DNA from: Coturnix japonica
Taxonomy: Eukaryota > Chordata > Aves > Galliformes > Phasianidae
Length of the DNA: 64,000 nucleotides
Direction: 5' to 3'
Assembly (NCBI RefSeq): GCF_001577835.2
Contig: NC_029527.1
Coordinates: 6,788,094-6,852,093, forward strand
Part shown: one piece after another, positions 1 through 14,000 of the stretch
Position numbering within the stretch: the first letter of the stretch is position 1
Layout of the letters: every line of letters begins with the position of its first letter
Notes under the pieces: generated by a model
Seen by the model: only the letters and a program-made list of their open reading frames with translations
Told to the model about the DNA's origin: nothing
The model's database searches: none
Position numbers and translations under genes: made by a program

Positions 1-842
1 GAGCTGGGCCTTGCTGTGGTTCTCTTGGGCTGAAGTTGGAGCCTCCTGCCCTTGGGAGTCCTTGGCTTTGCCCCTGGAGTTGCACAGAGATGCCACAGCT
101 CGATAAGTCCCACTGAGAGCAGCAGGACGCTGCCAGCCCCTCTGCTGTGTGTGCACAGTGTGATGGGGCACAGAGCATCACCTCCCTCTGTTCTTTGCTG
201 TCTGGCCCTGGGCTCCAAGTCCCTTTGCCCCTGCACTGCACCCAGGGATGCCAGCAGTGCACGTTTATCTCCTTGTGTGCCCAGCAGGCTGCTTTAAGGG
301 TCAGTGCTGCAGGAAGGACAGCCCCGTGCTGGCACACAGCCTGCTTGGGGAACTGCGGGAGCCTCAAGTGTGGCTGTGCTCCTGCCTGAGGCCGAGCAGC
401 TCTGTGACGGCATCATCCCCTCCGCTCCTCCAAAACCTGCAGTGTCATCTATTGACTGAAGAGACGACTGCAGCTCTGCGCAGCAGCTCTCCTGGCATCT
501 GAGATGGCTGGCAGGGAGCCGAGCTGTGGCTGTGCCTGACCTGACCCACAATACAGACCTGGAGGGCAACTGTGGCCTCCCACAATGAACACATCTCTGG
601 TCACCCTGCTGCCCTGCTGGGAGCCATCACGTACCGGGCACCCTGGGGATCCCAGCCTCATCCCACAGCAGCAGCTCCTGGAGGTGCAGTGTGAACCCGC
701 TGCTCCCTCCCGTGCCCACCCATGTGAGGTGCTGGGGGCTGCCAGAAATTGAGGTGCCTCACAGGGCTGAAATCCTGTGGGCCCAAGGGAACAACACGGC
801 CCAGATCCCTGGCAGAGCTTTAAGCAACCTCCCTGCTGGGAG

Positions 843-852
843 CTATAAATAG
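843..852 (+). promoter_or_regulatory. CTATAAATAG: TATA-like / MEF2-type motif
   Basis: The ten bases fit the MEF2 consensus YTA(A/T)4TAR exactly and would also serve as a TATA box. A 7-bp tandem repeat begins about 20 bp downstream. No transcript or reading frame supports a promoter here, so this is a motif match only. Confidence 0.3.
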
Positions 853-872
853 ACGCAGCCGATGGAGGAGCT

Positions 873-900
873 GCTCATAGCTCATAGCTCACAGCTCACT
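873..900. repeat. 7-bp tandem repeat, four copies
   Basis: Units read GCTCATA, GCTCATA, GCTCACA, GCTCACT, back to back. This is a short microsatellite-like array; no function is implied. Confidence 0.85.
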
Positions 901-1169
901 GCACTGATGCCAACGAAGCCATCGGTGCCTGCACACAGCAGCAGCCGCAGCTCCCGGGGGGAATGATCCCAGCGGTGCCAGGCAGGGAGGGAGGAGGTGA
1001 TGGAGCCCCGGGGGGTGATGGAGCCCCGGGAGGCCTCGGGCTGCCCTCGGGGTGATGCTGCAGCGCTGAGCCCACCCCCTCCTCCCCCCATCGCTGCTCC
1101 AGGCGCTTTGCCAATGGCAGCTGCAGGCCGGGCCTCTCCTCCTGCCAGGGCAATCCCTGCAGGGAGCAC

Positions 1170-1851
1170 AGCAGCACCGCGCCGAGTTTATTATCAATTT
1201 ATTTCAAACGACGACAAATGGAAAAACAAAAAAACCAACAAAAAAAAAAAACAAAAAAACTCCCACCCTCAAAAAACCAACCGAACCCAACCCCAAAACG
1301 GTTAGAAAAAAAAAACAACAAGAAAATCAAAATCAAAGGCCATTAAGACGCGACCTGACTGCGCGGCACAGAACCCCCCCCCAGCCCCAGCCCCGGGGGC
1401 CGCTGGGCAGCGCGGGCCCTTTAAGAGCAACAGCCGCCGCGGGTCGGGAGCCAACAGGGGGCGCCGTGCGTTCAATGGCCGCGGGCCGGAGCGCGGGGCG
1501 GGGAGGGGGCGGCGTGAGGCGGCACACGTGGCGCGGGGGCAGCGGGGGCGCCGAGCGGCTGCCATGGAAACAGGGCGGGAAAAAGCCCCGCGAGGCGGCG
1601 GGGAAAGGGGCCGGGGGTGACCAGAGAGCGGCTGAGAGCGGGGAGGGGCGAGGCCGAAAACAAAAGGGAGAGCGGGGAGAGAAGGGCGGGATGGGGGGAG
1701 GTTAAAGGAGAGGGAAAACGAAGCGAGACGGAGGGGGATGGGGCCCGACGGACGGCGCCGAGAGGCCCCCCCGGGTCCGCCCGCAGAGCGGCCCGCGCCG
1801 CCGCCCCCCAGTCCGGGCGGGGAGCGCCCCCCGGCGCCGCGCCAACCCCCC
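1170..1851 (-). other. H1-10: 3' UTR of H1-10
   Basis: This is the stretch between the stop codon and the poly(A) signals. It has a GC-rich proximal part and, at 1201-1330, a tract that is T-rich on the transcript strand (A/C-rich on the plus strand). I looked for the histone 3' stem-loop (GGCTCTTTTCAGAGCC type) just after the stop and did not find one. Confidence 0.6.
1187..1203 (-). terminator. H1-10: Poly(A) signals of H1-10 (two AATAAA)
   Basis: Reading the minus strand, AATAAA occurs at 1203-1198 and again at 1192-1187, with a GC-rich stretch after them. They lie about 650 bp past the H1-10 stop codon. They predict a polyadenylated message ending near 1165-1180, as expected for a replication-independent H1 variant and unlike the clustered H1 genes, which end in a stem-loop. 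Confidence 0.7.
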
Positions 1852-2499
1852 TCATGCCTTCCGGCCCTTGAGCGCCTTGGGCTTGGCGGACTTCTTCACC
1901 TTCTTGCCCGCGGGGGACGCGGTTCCCTTCTTGGCGGCCTTCTTGGCTTTGTCCTTCCTGGCCGCCGCGCCGCCCGCTCCTTTCTTGTGCGATTTCTTCT
2001 CCGCTTTCTGGCTCTTGCCCGCGGGTTTCTCCGCCCGTCGGGACGCGGCGGCCGCCGCCTTCCTGGGCGCTCTGTGCGCGCCGCCGCCCGCGGCCCCGTC
2101 CCCGCCGCCCTCCAGTTTCTTCCTGTTGAGCTTGAAGGAGCCGTTCGCGCCGGTGCCCTTGACCTGCAGCAGCGTGTCGTTCTGCACCAGCGCCTTGATG
2201 GAGTACTTCAGGTAGGTGCGCCCGTTCTGCTGGTCGAACCACGCCACCTTCTTGGCCTCGTTGTAGATCTTGGCCAGCGAGGAGCCGTTGCGCTCGCCGA
2301 GCTTGCGGATGGTCTCCACCACCAGCTGGCTGTACTTGCCCGGCTGGTTCTTCTTCTTGTTGTTCTTTCTCTTCTTCGACGGCGATAACGAGGAGCCGCC
2401 GCCTTTCGCTTTCTTAGATGCCGCCTTTTTCTCGGCGGAGATCGGCGCCTCCTCCGCTTCGGTGAGGGGCAGATCGGCTTCTTCCAGTTCCACCGACAT
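1852..2499 (-). CDS. H1-10: Linker histone H1x (H1.10), single exon
   Basis: This encodes a replication-independent linker histone that binds nucleosomal DNA at entry and exit and compacts chromatin in the nucleus. The 215-residue product starts [20 protein letters not shown], nearly the same opening as human H1x. A lysine-rich linker (about residues 24-50) leads into the winged-helix globular domain (about 52-128), recognised by [40 protein letters not shown] and [20 protein letters not shown], essentially as in mammals. The tail (131-215) is Lys/Ala/Gly-rich and diverged, and ends LKGRKA. The start is the only Met fitting the family N-terminus. There are no introns, as in mammals. The gene sits in a GC-rich island with a TATA box overlapping a CArG box about 150 bp upstream. 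Long overlapping frames on both strands are by-products of the GC content. Confidence 0.98.
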   Translation of the reverse strand: MSVELEEADLPLTEAEEAPISAEKKAASKKAKGGGSSLSPSKKRKNNKKKNQPGKYSQLVVETIRKLGERNGSSLAKIYNEAKKVAWFDQQNGRTYLKYSIKALVQNDTLLQVKGTGANGSFKLNRKKLEGGGDGAAGGGAHRAPRKAAAAASRRAEKPAGKSQKAEKKSHKKGAGGAAARKDKAKKAAKKGTASPAGKKVKKSAKPKALKGRKA

Positions 2500-2645
2500 G
2501 GTGCCGGCCCCCGCGGGACGGAGGCGGGAGGCGGGCGGGCGGAAGCGGCCGCGGCGTGGCGGGGCCCGTGCCCTGCGCGCTGCTCTCCTGCTCCCCTCCG
2601 CTCCGCGCCGCCGCCGCGCTCTGGCGGGGCGGGCTCAGTCGCCTC

Positions 2646-2655
2646 CCTTATATGG
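2646..2655 (-). promoter_or_regulatory. H1-10: H1-10 TATA box overlapping a perfect CArG box
   Basis: CCTTATATGG is a full match to the SRF-binding CArG consensus CC(A/T)6GG. Read on the gene's strand, the same bases give CCATATAAGG, usable as a TATA box. It lies about 150 bp above the H1-10 start codon, so transcription would begin near 2615-2625 with a 5' UTR of about 120 nt. The TATA role is likely from position; the SRF role is inferred from the motif alone. Confidence 0.6.
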
Positions 2656-3759
2656 GCGCGGGGCGGACCGCGTTGAGAACAACAACAGCCTGGTCCGCCG
2701 CCAGCTCCCACTTGTGCTTCTTGGGGCCGTTCCGTGGGGCTCCCGCTCCGCCGCCGTCTCCCCCCGCCCCGCCCCGCCCGCTCCGCGCCCCCCGCCCCGC
2801 CGCCTCCCCGCGCTCCGCCGCCCCCCGCGCCCCTCCCGCCCCCTCCGCCGCGATTAGGGGGGCGCGCCCGGCGCGGCGGTGGGAGCGAGGAGGGGGGTGC
2901 TCGGCGCGACGGAGGCTGGCACCCTGCGGCGGCCCCCCCGCGCCGCCCCTCCGCCGCCGTCCGCCTCTAGAGAGGGGCCGCCGCGAGCGGGGAGCGAAAG
3001 GGGACGGCGGGGGACGGCGGCGGAGGCGCCGGGCCCTGGTTCCCGCGGGGAACTAACACAGGGAACGCCCTCCCGCGGCCGCCGGCTGCAGCGCGGAGCC
3101 GCCGAGTCGACGCCGGGGGTCCCCGCCCAGGAGAAGGGGCCGCCTCCCTGCCGCCCCCCACCGCGCTGCAGCCCGGACGGGGCCCCAGAGGGGTGAACGG
3201 CGGCGCGAAGGGCGAGGGGGGCGGGGTCCAGCAGCGGTGCTACGGGCCCCCCGTAATGCACCCCCGGCAAATTCCAGCTGCGAACTGAAGCTCGGGGTGG
3301 CGAGATGGGGGCTGTGAAGGGCCCGAGAGTGGGGGGGGTCCCTCTGCTGCAACTCCTGGGGAAGCGCGGTCCGTGTGCCCGCAGCGCAGTCGGGCCAGGG
3401 GCTGTGGGGGCGCGGGCAGAACGCACTTGCCCCTGGGAGCCCACGCGGGGCTGTGCCGCACCCCCACGCCCACACACGCGTGCTCGCCCCGCACGCACAC
3501 ACACACGCGCGCACACGCCCGCAGTCCGCCCCTGCCCACGCGCCTCGATCCCGCACCGCCTCGGCGTCACCTCCACCTCCCCCGGCCACGCGCCGCCATT
3601 TCCCCGCCCTCGCCCCGCGCCTCCAGCCCGAGCTGCCCGCACGCTCCCTCCCCCTGGCCGGGCACAGTCCCCGCGTGAGGCCTCATCGTGGGAGCGTCCC
3701 CACCCCGCAGACCCTCCCCTTTGGCGGCACAGCGCCGGGATGGACGCACGGCCCCTGCG

Positions 3760-5310
3760 TGGGGAGGCGTTGGCGGCCCTCCAGCCCCCGGGGCACCGCT
3801 GCCATGAGCTGGGGCCGGGCTCAGCCCTCAGAGGGGCCGGGTGCGGTGGGCAGATTGCCGCGGGTGAGGGGGGGACAGGCAGACACAAAGGTGACCTGGG
3901 GGCATCCCTGTGAACAATGTGGAGCCTTAAGAAATGGGAGAGAACCGGAATACAAATGTATCAGAATAGGAAACATTTAAATACAGTGTAGCTGCACAGA
4001 GCCTGGTGGAAGATTGCCTGACTCTCCCTCCTCCCTGCTTTCTCCATGTCTCTTGTTATGCACATAAACACAGCACATATACATACATGCACCCACAGTG
4101 GTCATACAGACACGTATCCGGGCTGCAGACACACAGATCATCCACAGCCATCTGCACACATTGTATTTCCCCTCTGTGTATGCACCTATGTACTGAGTTA
4201 TTCTCATGCACCAGCTCTCTCAATACATTGTGCCTTTATGCTGCTGATGTATGTGTAAAGCTGTTGACACACAGGACAGCTCACCACACACACACATACA
4301 GCTGTTCACACACAGTTCCATAGATACGCATATATGTGTACATATGTACATAAAACAAACAGGAGCCCATAAATGTCTGCATCTATCTAGCTCAGTACAT
4401 AAACAAGCACCTCTAACACACACAGGGACCTGTGGGCTTCTGTGTGCCCTTGAGAGCCCTCCAGCTCCTGCTCTATGGCTCTCTAAGTTCATGTAGCCCC
4501 ATGTGAATGCATATATATTTACCCACACAATATATATACATGTTAAGTTTGTGTAGACGCATCAATGTATGTCAAACAAACACAAAGACATTTAGATAAA
4601 CCCATTTCCACATACCCCAGGAGCTTTATGTGCCCTCATTTCCCCAGGTGCAGCCCTGCTGTGTGCACACCTGGCTGCTGTGGTTGGGGCCGTTGTGGGC
4701 TGCAGGTGCATTGGGACAGGGCTGATGCTTCCCCTAAACACAACGTGGCCTGCAGGGACCATCAGCCCAGCCAGCATCATCCTACAACAGCTTGAGGTGA
4801 TGCTCTCAATGGCAAAGGATGGAATTCTTCAGAAAGATGCAGATAAGAAAGCAGGTCTGCCAGGACACTGTGCTATTGGAGAGCAGTTGTTTGAAATCTA
4901 CGTGGACAGCAAAAGCCAGTCAAGCAAGAGAAAACTGCACGAGGATAAAGTCATAAAGTAGGATACAGAGCACAAAGGATGTTAGAAGTCCCTTGAAATA
5001 ACTGGCCTCATTTCTCTTTGCTTTCTGTGTTGCTGCAGGCACAGAAGCGATGGAAACAGCCCTGAGTGCAAGTAGTATAACAAGAGCAAGAGTCATACCC
5101 AGCACCCAGGAAATACAAGCCTCAGGGAGCTCTACTCAGCTCTCTGGGGTCACCCAACTCAACAGTGCCTGCCCAGCCCCTATTAAAGGCAACAACCTTA
5201 TAGCATGAAAGCAGCACAAATGAGTAGGAATCAGCTCAGTGAATAGGTGAGAAAGCAGGAGTAATGAAGCTTGTTAGTGAAGGAAAAACAGAGTCAGAAA
5301 CAGAAGTAAA
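3760..5310. repeat. Degenerate CA/TG-rich low-complexity region
   Basis: From about 4040 to 4600 the DNA is rich in scattered ACACA and CATATA words without a clean repeat unit, probably the remains of an old CA microsatellite. The rest, 4600-5310, shows no gene or repeat I can identify. It separates the 5' flank of H1-10 from the 3' end of RAB7A; both genes are on the minus strand. Confidence 0.5.
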
Positions 5311-5314
5311 CAGG

Positions 5315-6575
5315 GAAGTTCGTTCTCGTTTAGTTTATTGGCATCATGTTTGTCTCTTTACATAAGAGCTCAGCCTACGTACTAGAATGTAGACCTCTGG
5401 AAAACAGGTAGAGGGGCTCCATTTAAGCAAGCTACAAACGCAAGAACAAATACCAGGAAGAAAGGAAGAAAGAGAAAAGGGACTTAGATTGCCAAGTTTC
5501 TCCCATACCAAAAAATCCAGATTAGCAGTCAGTAAGAAGAAAGGGAAGATCCATCGTCCAGGTTCAATCATTCAGAAACAGCTACCCCAGCCCAGGTGGG
5601 AGAGAAGCTCCTTCCACAGCACAAAGAGCCACCGGAGCACCCCAGCTCCTTCTCATACTCGCTCCGGGCCATTAGGAGTTAAGCAGGAGGGGAGGTGAAC
5701 AGTGAGGTCGTTTCATAGCTGTATTTAATTTTCAACCCAATAATCCAGTGTGCATGTCATGTCAATGCTGTTATGCAAATCTGAGAATTTAGATACAAGG
5801 TAGCCAGACAGATTTTTCCAGAAGATGAAGCCTTTTGGACTCAGAACAAGACGACTTACATAGTTCATCTCTACTGTACAGAATACTGCCTCTATCTGGA
5901 CTCTGTGTCTCTAGCACACCACAGTTCACAAGTGTCCTCCTCACTCTCTACACAATCTGTGTTTCGGTACTTGAACATGTAATCCAGGAATTTTACACTA
6001 ATTTATACATTTTTAATTGGTTGCATATATTAACATGTACTATAAGATTTCTCCTAAAGAAGCATTACATAATACATGGATACCGTAAAAAGATCTGATT
6101 AGTTAAAAGTAACAAGCATTAACAGAGATACATACAAAACTCAACCTAGTTAGACCGAGTGCTGAGCTTGCGTTGAACTATGTGTAATCAGCCTTTCCAG
6201 TTGCAGCCTTCACAGGGGAAAACACAAGACAGTTAAAAATGTATGTAACTTGTTACACAGATTTACCTGTAAACAGTTTCTCTCCATCGGACACCTGGAA
6301 TTAGATTCAGTTCCAAACATACAGAAGAATTTCCATTTTAAACTAAGAGAAAGGTCTGTTACCATGAAGTGTGATGTGGATGGTGCGGGGGGGGGGATGT
6401 GAGCTCTGAAGTGCTGGGCTCTCAGATGCTCATGGGAGATGAGTGGATTTTGGCAGCTGGAGATGGAATTCTTTTTAACTTTTGTTTTTAAACCACAGAA
6501 GAGGGGCTGTGTGTTTGAAGGCCTAAGTGTGATATTTGTTTGTGAAGGACTGTGCTCAACCCCTCCCCTCTTCCC
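5315..6575 (-). other. RAB7A: 3' UTR of RAB7A
   Basis: This is the noncoding part of the last exon, from the stop codon to the predicted cleavage site. It is AU-rich for much of its length. A run of ten G on the plus strand (6387-6396) becomes ten C in the mRNA. Confidence 0.65.
5334..5339 (-). terminator. RAB7A: Poly(A) signal of RAB7A
   Basis: There is an AATAAA on the minus strand, with a T/G-containing stretch following in the direction of transcription. It lies about 1.24 kb past the RAB7A stop codon, consistent with the long 3' UTR of RAB7A in other vertebrates. It predicts cleavage near 5310-5320. Confidence 0.65.
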
Positions 6576-9351
<2,776 letters not shown>

Positions 9352-10164
9352 CTAGAAAGGAAGAGAAATAACATCATGAGACTCCATCAGCATATATTCC
9401 ATATGTATTCCTTAAGGCAGAAAGCAGTAAGCTTGGAGTTTGAGAAGTCAGACTGCCAACAAAGAATCAGCAACTGGAAGAGCCTGGCCTTTTATGTCTG
9501 TGAAAGGCAGAAGAAAAAGCTGCACTCTGTGAAGACACTGAATCCCTGGAGATGCAGTGGTTGAAGCAGACATAACCACGCAAGACAGCTGAAATGCTGA
9601 ATTACAATGCCAGCTAGTGCCAGACTACATGGTCTTCCAGAAGAGATAGGAAGCTACTGCCACCTCAACTTCCCAGAAGGTGGAGTAGGACTCCAGTAAC
9701 AAGCCTTGTAACATTGTCTGTTGCTGCCAGACCATGAATTGTATCCAGCCACTCTTTGTAGGTGTGTGGCTGTAAGAATGCCACTAATAGGTCATTCCAT
9801 TAGCAAGAGTGAGAGTTGCGCTCCAGGGATCTACACTGTTACTTGGTCCCAGATCTCCTCCAGATCTGTGAAGCTGCAACTGTATCAGCTAGAGCAGGCC
9901 CAGATTAGCAATGGAGAAAGGCCCCTCTCCTTACATCAGGAAAATAAACAGGACAAAAAGAAAATCTTTGTTGCTCAGGCTCCATCAGATCACAGACCCC
10001 AGTCTAGTACCAACCTGGTCTATGAAAGCTTCCTCACTCTCCCCAAGCAGCTCCTGCAGGCTCTCTGCTGCTAAACAAGCCAGAAGACAGTTATAGATGC
10101 ACTACGTTGAACTCAGAAAACCCTTGACACAGGCTGTGAGAAGCCATGCTTTTTGGTTTACTGT

Positions 10165-11046
10165 CTCAAAGTTTGCTGAAATGGACAAATTCAGGCAAGT
10201 CCTGGCCAAGGTTCCAGGACTCCCTTTGTCTGAGACACACAGGAACCAAGGTTCGAGAAATCCCTTTGTTTAGGAGATGGACAAGTCCGGGAGCTACGAA
10301 AGGGAGATAAGATGCTGATCAATGGCCCTTAAGTGGTCTTTCTCGTGTTGGTCCATTTCAAGGAAGATTGACATCTCTGAGGAAATCACAGGACTCTGAC
10401 CCAAGCCGTCCTGAAATGTCTCGAAGGCTGGAAAGAAGGATAAAAAGGGCCTGTACAAACCCCGAATTGGAGGCTTTCTGACACCAGATGCCTCACTACA
10501 GAAACAAGGAGGTTTTCTGTCATCAGATGCCTCTCTACGTGAGCACCTGCATGCTGAAGAAGATGCCTGCATGCTGAAGAACCTTTTAGGTTTTCTAGGT
10601 ATCTGACCTCAGATTCCTCCACCGTTGTCCTACTGCTGCCTACTATCTCTTCTGGGATTGCTGCTCGAGATTCTGCTCCGAGGGACCTCGCTGCCCGAGA
10701 CTCCACTTCCTGAGACCTCGCTACTCTGACCATCTTCTCTGCGTTTCATCGATCTGTGGCCTGCTACTCCGTTGCTGCTCTCCCCTACACTTATTTTGCC
10801 CCGGACCAACGTTAACAACGTGCTACGGGACACTGCTGCATCCATGAGGTGACTATTCCCCGCTTTAATGTAATTCTTGCTCTTTTCTACCTTTTTCTAT
10901 CGCCTACTTTCCCTTCCCCATCACCCTAATTTTGGCATTCGTCGCTCTCCCTTCCCCATCCCCTCAATTGTCTATTATTTCCAATAAACTGGTCGGATCA
11001 ACATTTGAATGTTCTTCTTCTTAATCTCACGCCGGGCATAACATAT
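10165..11046 (+). mobile_element. Probable solo LTR of an endogenous retrovirus (fossil)
   Basis: This stretch differs in composition from the intron around it: pyrimidine-rich, with several internal short duplications. It has LTR-like parts in order: a TATA-like ATAAAAAG near 10440, a long C/T-rich middle, and a poly(A) signal AATAAA at 10983-10988 followed by a GT-containing stretch. It ends near a CA dinucleotide about 60 bp later. No internal viral genes adjoin it, so it would be a lone LTR left by recombination. I cannot name the family, and the borders and target duplication are not certain. It looks old. Confidence 0.45.
10468..10590. repeat. Short direct duplications inside the LTR-like element
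   Basis: Two neighbouring duplications are visible. One is a unit of about 30 bp beginning GGAGG(C/T)TTTCTG (first copy from about 10468, second from about 10508). The other is a CCTGCATGCTGAAGAA word at about 10547 and 10566. Such internal repeats are common in the U3/R parts of LTRs. Confidence 0.6.
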
Positions 11047-14000
11047 CAAAAGAACCTTTGCCTCACTCCTAAATTGGAGCGAGACACAGGCATCATGTAT
11101 CAATCCCTTAAACAGGGACTTGACTACCCTAGAACTCTCGTTCTGCCACACCAACGTGCATCCATTCTACTACATAACTCCTACTCCCCAGGAGCTATTC
11201 CCAACTTTCACAGCTAAGGAAGCCTTCACTCTGACAGCAGCATCAATACGTGCCTCTTCTGAGCAGCTTGGTCCTACGCGTTCCCTGGGATAGGCAACAG
11301 CCCAGGCTGCAAGATCACTGCTACCCACCTCATCCTGCTGCTGCAGGAGGGAACAGCCTCTGAGCTGCAGAAGCCTCTTTCCAGATGCAGAGTCTAACTG
11401 CAAAAAGCCTTTACCATCGGGCTTTGAGCAGTGAAAGAAGGGCAGTCTTTCAGACCATACCATTGAGGAACGTTGCATAAGCTGAAGAAGCCGTCCTGCT
11501 GCTGGTGGAGGAAGTGGTGCCCTTTGGACTGCACCCACCTCATGTATCTAGTGACACATTGATGTGAAACACTGCTCAGACAGTAACAGCCAAAGGCTGT
11601 TGAGTAAACAGCCACATCCCATCCAGGGAGTTCATGCTGTCCTTAGATGGTTGTCAGTAGATACCACAGAGCCTGCATGGGACAGTTACTCCTGTTATTA
11701 ACATCTCTCCTTTCTGGCTACCTTGGCTCAAGGACCCAGCTGACTATCAGCCAACTGAATGCCACCAATAAGCCCCAATATCCATCTACCTTCTGCTTGT
11801 GCCAAAATCCACACTTCAGCTCATCCCATTAACAGCAGCAGGCAGAACAATCCATGTAAACTCTTGTGCAGATTGCACTTCCTATGCTTTCAGAGCACAT
11901 AGCTAAAGCAATGTTAATGCTAGTCAAGCCAGGGACTTGCGCAGCACAGTTGACCCAGATGGAGTAAGAAAAGTAAGCAGAGCCTTGGAACAGCCTAGAG
12001 ACAGCTATGTATGGTGAACTGTCATCAAAAACATCTGTATAGGTTCAGGTCTAGTGTGATAGTCACCTGTTTTCCTTAGGATTGAGGGTAAACAACTCAC
12101 CCTGAAGTGACTGTGTCAGAACACAGCATGTACTGCTGCTATTTTCCTCCCAGTGTTTTTAGTATCGTTTGCCATCAGCTGCTACAAGCTCACTGCCTCC
12201 TGGTATTCAAAGCAGCTTTAGACAAGCTGGCGTTAGCTCTCATGCTCAGTAAGGGATTTACAGCAACCTGAGTTACAACACTAACAGACTGGAACCCTAG
12301 CACCCAAATTCCCCGTGGTCTGAAGTCCACAATGAAATGAGGGAATGCTGCTCCATCAGGTCTCATCAGCTGGGAAGCAGCTCACTGAACAGCCACAGGA
12401 AGCATGAATCAAACCCAGCCCTGCCTTCTTCTCATAGCTTACTGGCTACCCCATTAAAGTGGAGGGCCATTACTGTTTCCCTAATGCTAGTCAGGTGAGG
12501 CACCCCACTTCCACCCCAGGTGATGCAACAGATGTGAGCAACAGCACAGCAGGAGCTGCCTCCACTCAGCGCTTGGTTTGGGTCACAAAGCAGTGAGGAG
12601 CTCCAGCTCCACTGTCCCTCAGCAGAGGTCGCTGCTCAGAGCTTCCCACCCCTTCTACTACTCCTGATCGATGCTGCTTTGAAGCCTAGTCAGCAGATGG
12701 ACCAACCCCTCTTAATAACCATCTCCCTACACATAGGATGAAACACCAGAGTTGCTTCTTGCCATTCTCAGAGAAGACTGCCATTGGAGAGCAGACCTTA
12801 TCTCAGGTTTTGGAGAAAGCATTTGATTTCCCAGAGCCTTCCCACGGAAGAAAGGCCCTCTAGTTTAAGATCAGGTTGATCTCTGTAGCACTACTTTACC
12901 ATTTCCCTGATCCTTATCACATTCCACATGGCTGAGCAGGTATCCAGCAGCAGCACCAGCTTTAAAGCTGCTATTTGTGCTAAACAGAGGTGTGACTCGT
13001 CCTAAGGAGATCTTAAAGGCTCAAAGAGATTGAAGAAGCCCTGATATCCTAACAGGGGTCTCTAACAAAAGAAACCAAAGGCTTAAACTACTCCAGGAAC
13101 ATAACTACATACATGTCCTAAGCTATTTAGATCTCATTTCTGATGAACACTGCTACTAAAAAAAACCTACAGGAGAACAAGAATACAGCTTCTGCTGACA
13201 GGTGGAGCAGGTTTGTACATCCATCAGGCAGTTAGTTCACATTAGGAATTTTTCTGGTTACACCTGCAAGAAGCATGACATCACTAGGCCAAGCTGAGAC
13301 ATAGGTTCCACAAGGTTCTCAAGCAGGTGAACCACAAGGCGGTTATTCTTGAGCAGCATCCTGCAAGAGTCACAGAAGCCCTTAAGATGGCATTGTGTGA
13401 GCTCACACAGGGCTCCCATCCAGTCCCAGGAGCATTTCTGAACAAACACTTCCACTTTCAGAGAAGTCCTGAAGAGAAATATTAAGACCTGCTTTGAGAT
13501 AACAGTTTTGTGTTACACTGTGCCAAGTCTCCAGTAGGGAGGTCACCTGCACAACTGATGATAACAACCTACCAGCACAGCCATCTAGCCTTGTTTAGGA
13601 ACCAAAGCTCCATCAGCTGGGAGACCAGTCAGCATCTTCCTCTCTCCTGGCCCTACTGGTGCCAGAGGAATGATGCAGCACCTTCTCAGACAGCAGAGAA
13701 GAGTCTGTCCACTCAATTTTTAATGCCTATCCCTGTAAGAAAGGAGGCCATTACCAGAGTGTTGACTCCCAAGAGATTCAGCCTAAAACAGCACATTCAC
13801 TGTCAGTAATATTACCACCTGTGTAAGACTGGCCTGCAAGAGGAGTAAGGGAGAATCCTCACAACAGATCTGCACATGTTGCTGACTTAGCTGACCAAAC
13901 AGAAGACTCAGGAATTGTCTGATGAAGCTCTGTAACACAATTGCCTAGATGCAAGAGCAAAGAAAGCCTGTGCCAAATCTAATTAGACTTCCCTTGTCGC

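Larger units (their letters stand above)
1..1169. other. Intergenic DNA left of H1-10
   Basis: I see no gene in this stretch. The open frames are short, overlap on both strands and resemble no family I know. It is moderately GC-rich and contains a CTATAAATAG motif (843-852), a 7-bp tandem repeat (873-900) and an 18-bp duplication around 996-1030 with the unit GGTGATGGAGCCCCGGG. It lies just beyond the 3' end of H1-10, so it could hold the end of another gene's noncoding sequence, but nothing shows this. Confidence 0.6.
1380..3760. promoter_or_regulatory. H1-10: CpG island over H1-10
   Basis: The whole interval is very GC-rich with dense CpG, covering the H1-10 body, its promoter and about 1 kb upstream. 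Upstream of the gene (2700-3760) I find no supported gene. A CA/CG-alternating patch at about 3466-3520 may be able to form Z-DNA. The island's size leaves room for a divergent noncoding transcript, for which there is no direct evidence. Confidence 0.75.

Noticed and set aside
1700-1851. Histone 3' stem-loop for H1-10
   Set aside because: Searched for just after the stop codon and not found; the gene instead has AATAAA signals, as expected for this variant.
1472-2242. 256-codon frame on the minus strand overlapping H1-10
   Set aside because: It overlaps the H1-10 coding sequence in another frame; its Gly/Arg-rich composition simply mirrors the Lys/Ala/Gly-rich histone tail and GC-rich DNA.
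3466-3520. CA/CG alternating stretch as a CRISPR-like or satellite array
   Set aside because: No regular spacer-repeat structure; it is a small impure dinucleotide tract in a CpG island.
2854-3888. 344-codon minus-strand frame upstream of H1-10
   Set aside because: It lies in CpG-island DNA where stops are scarce; Pro/Arg/Gly-rich, no family resemblance, no splice or start support.
10240-10270. tRNA-like B box (GGTTCGAG)
   Set aside because: The full B box is not matched and no A box or cloverleaf partner lies upstream at the right distance.
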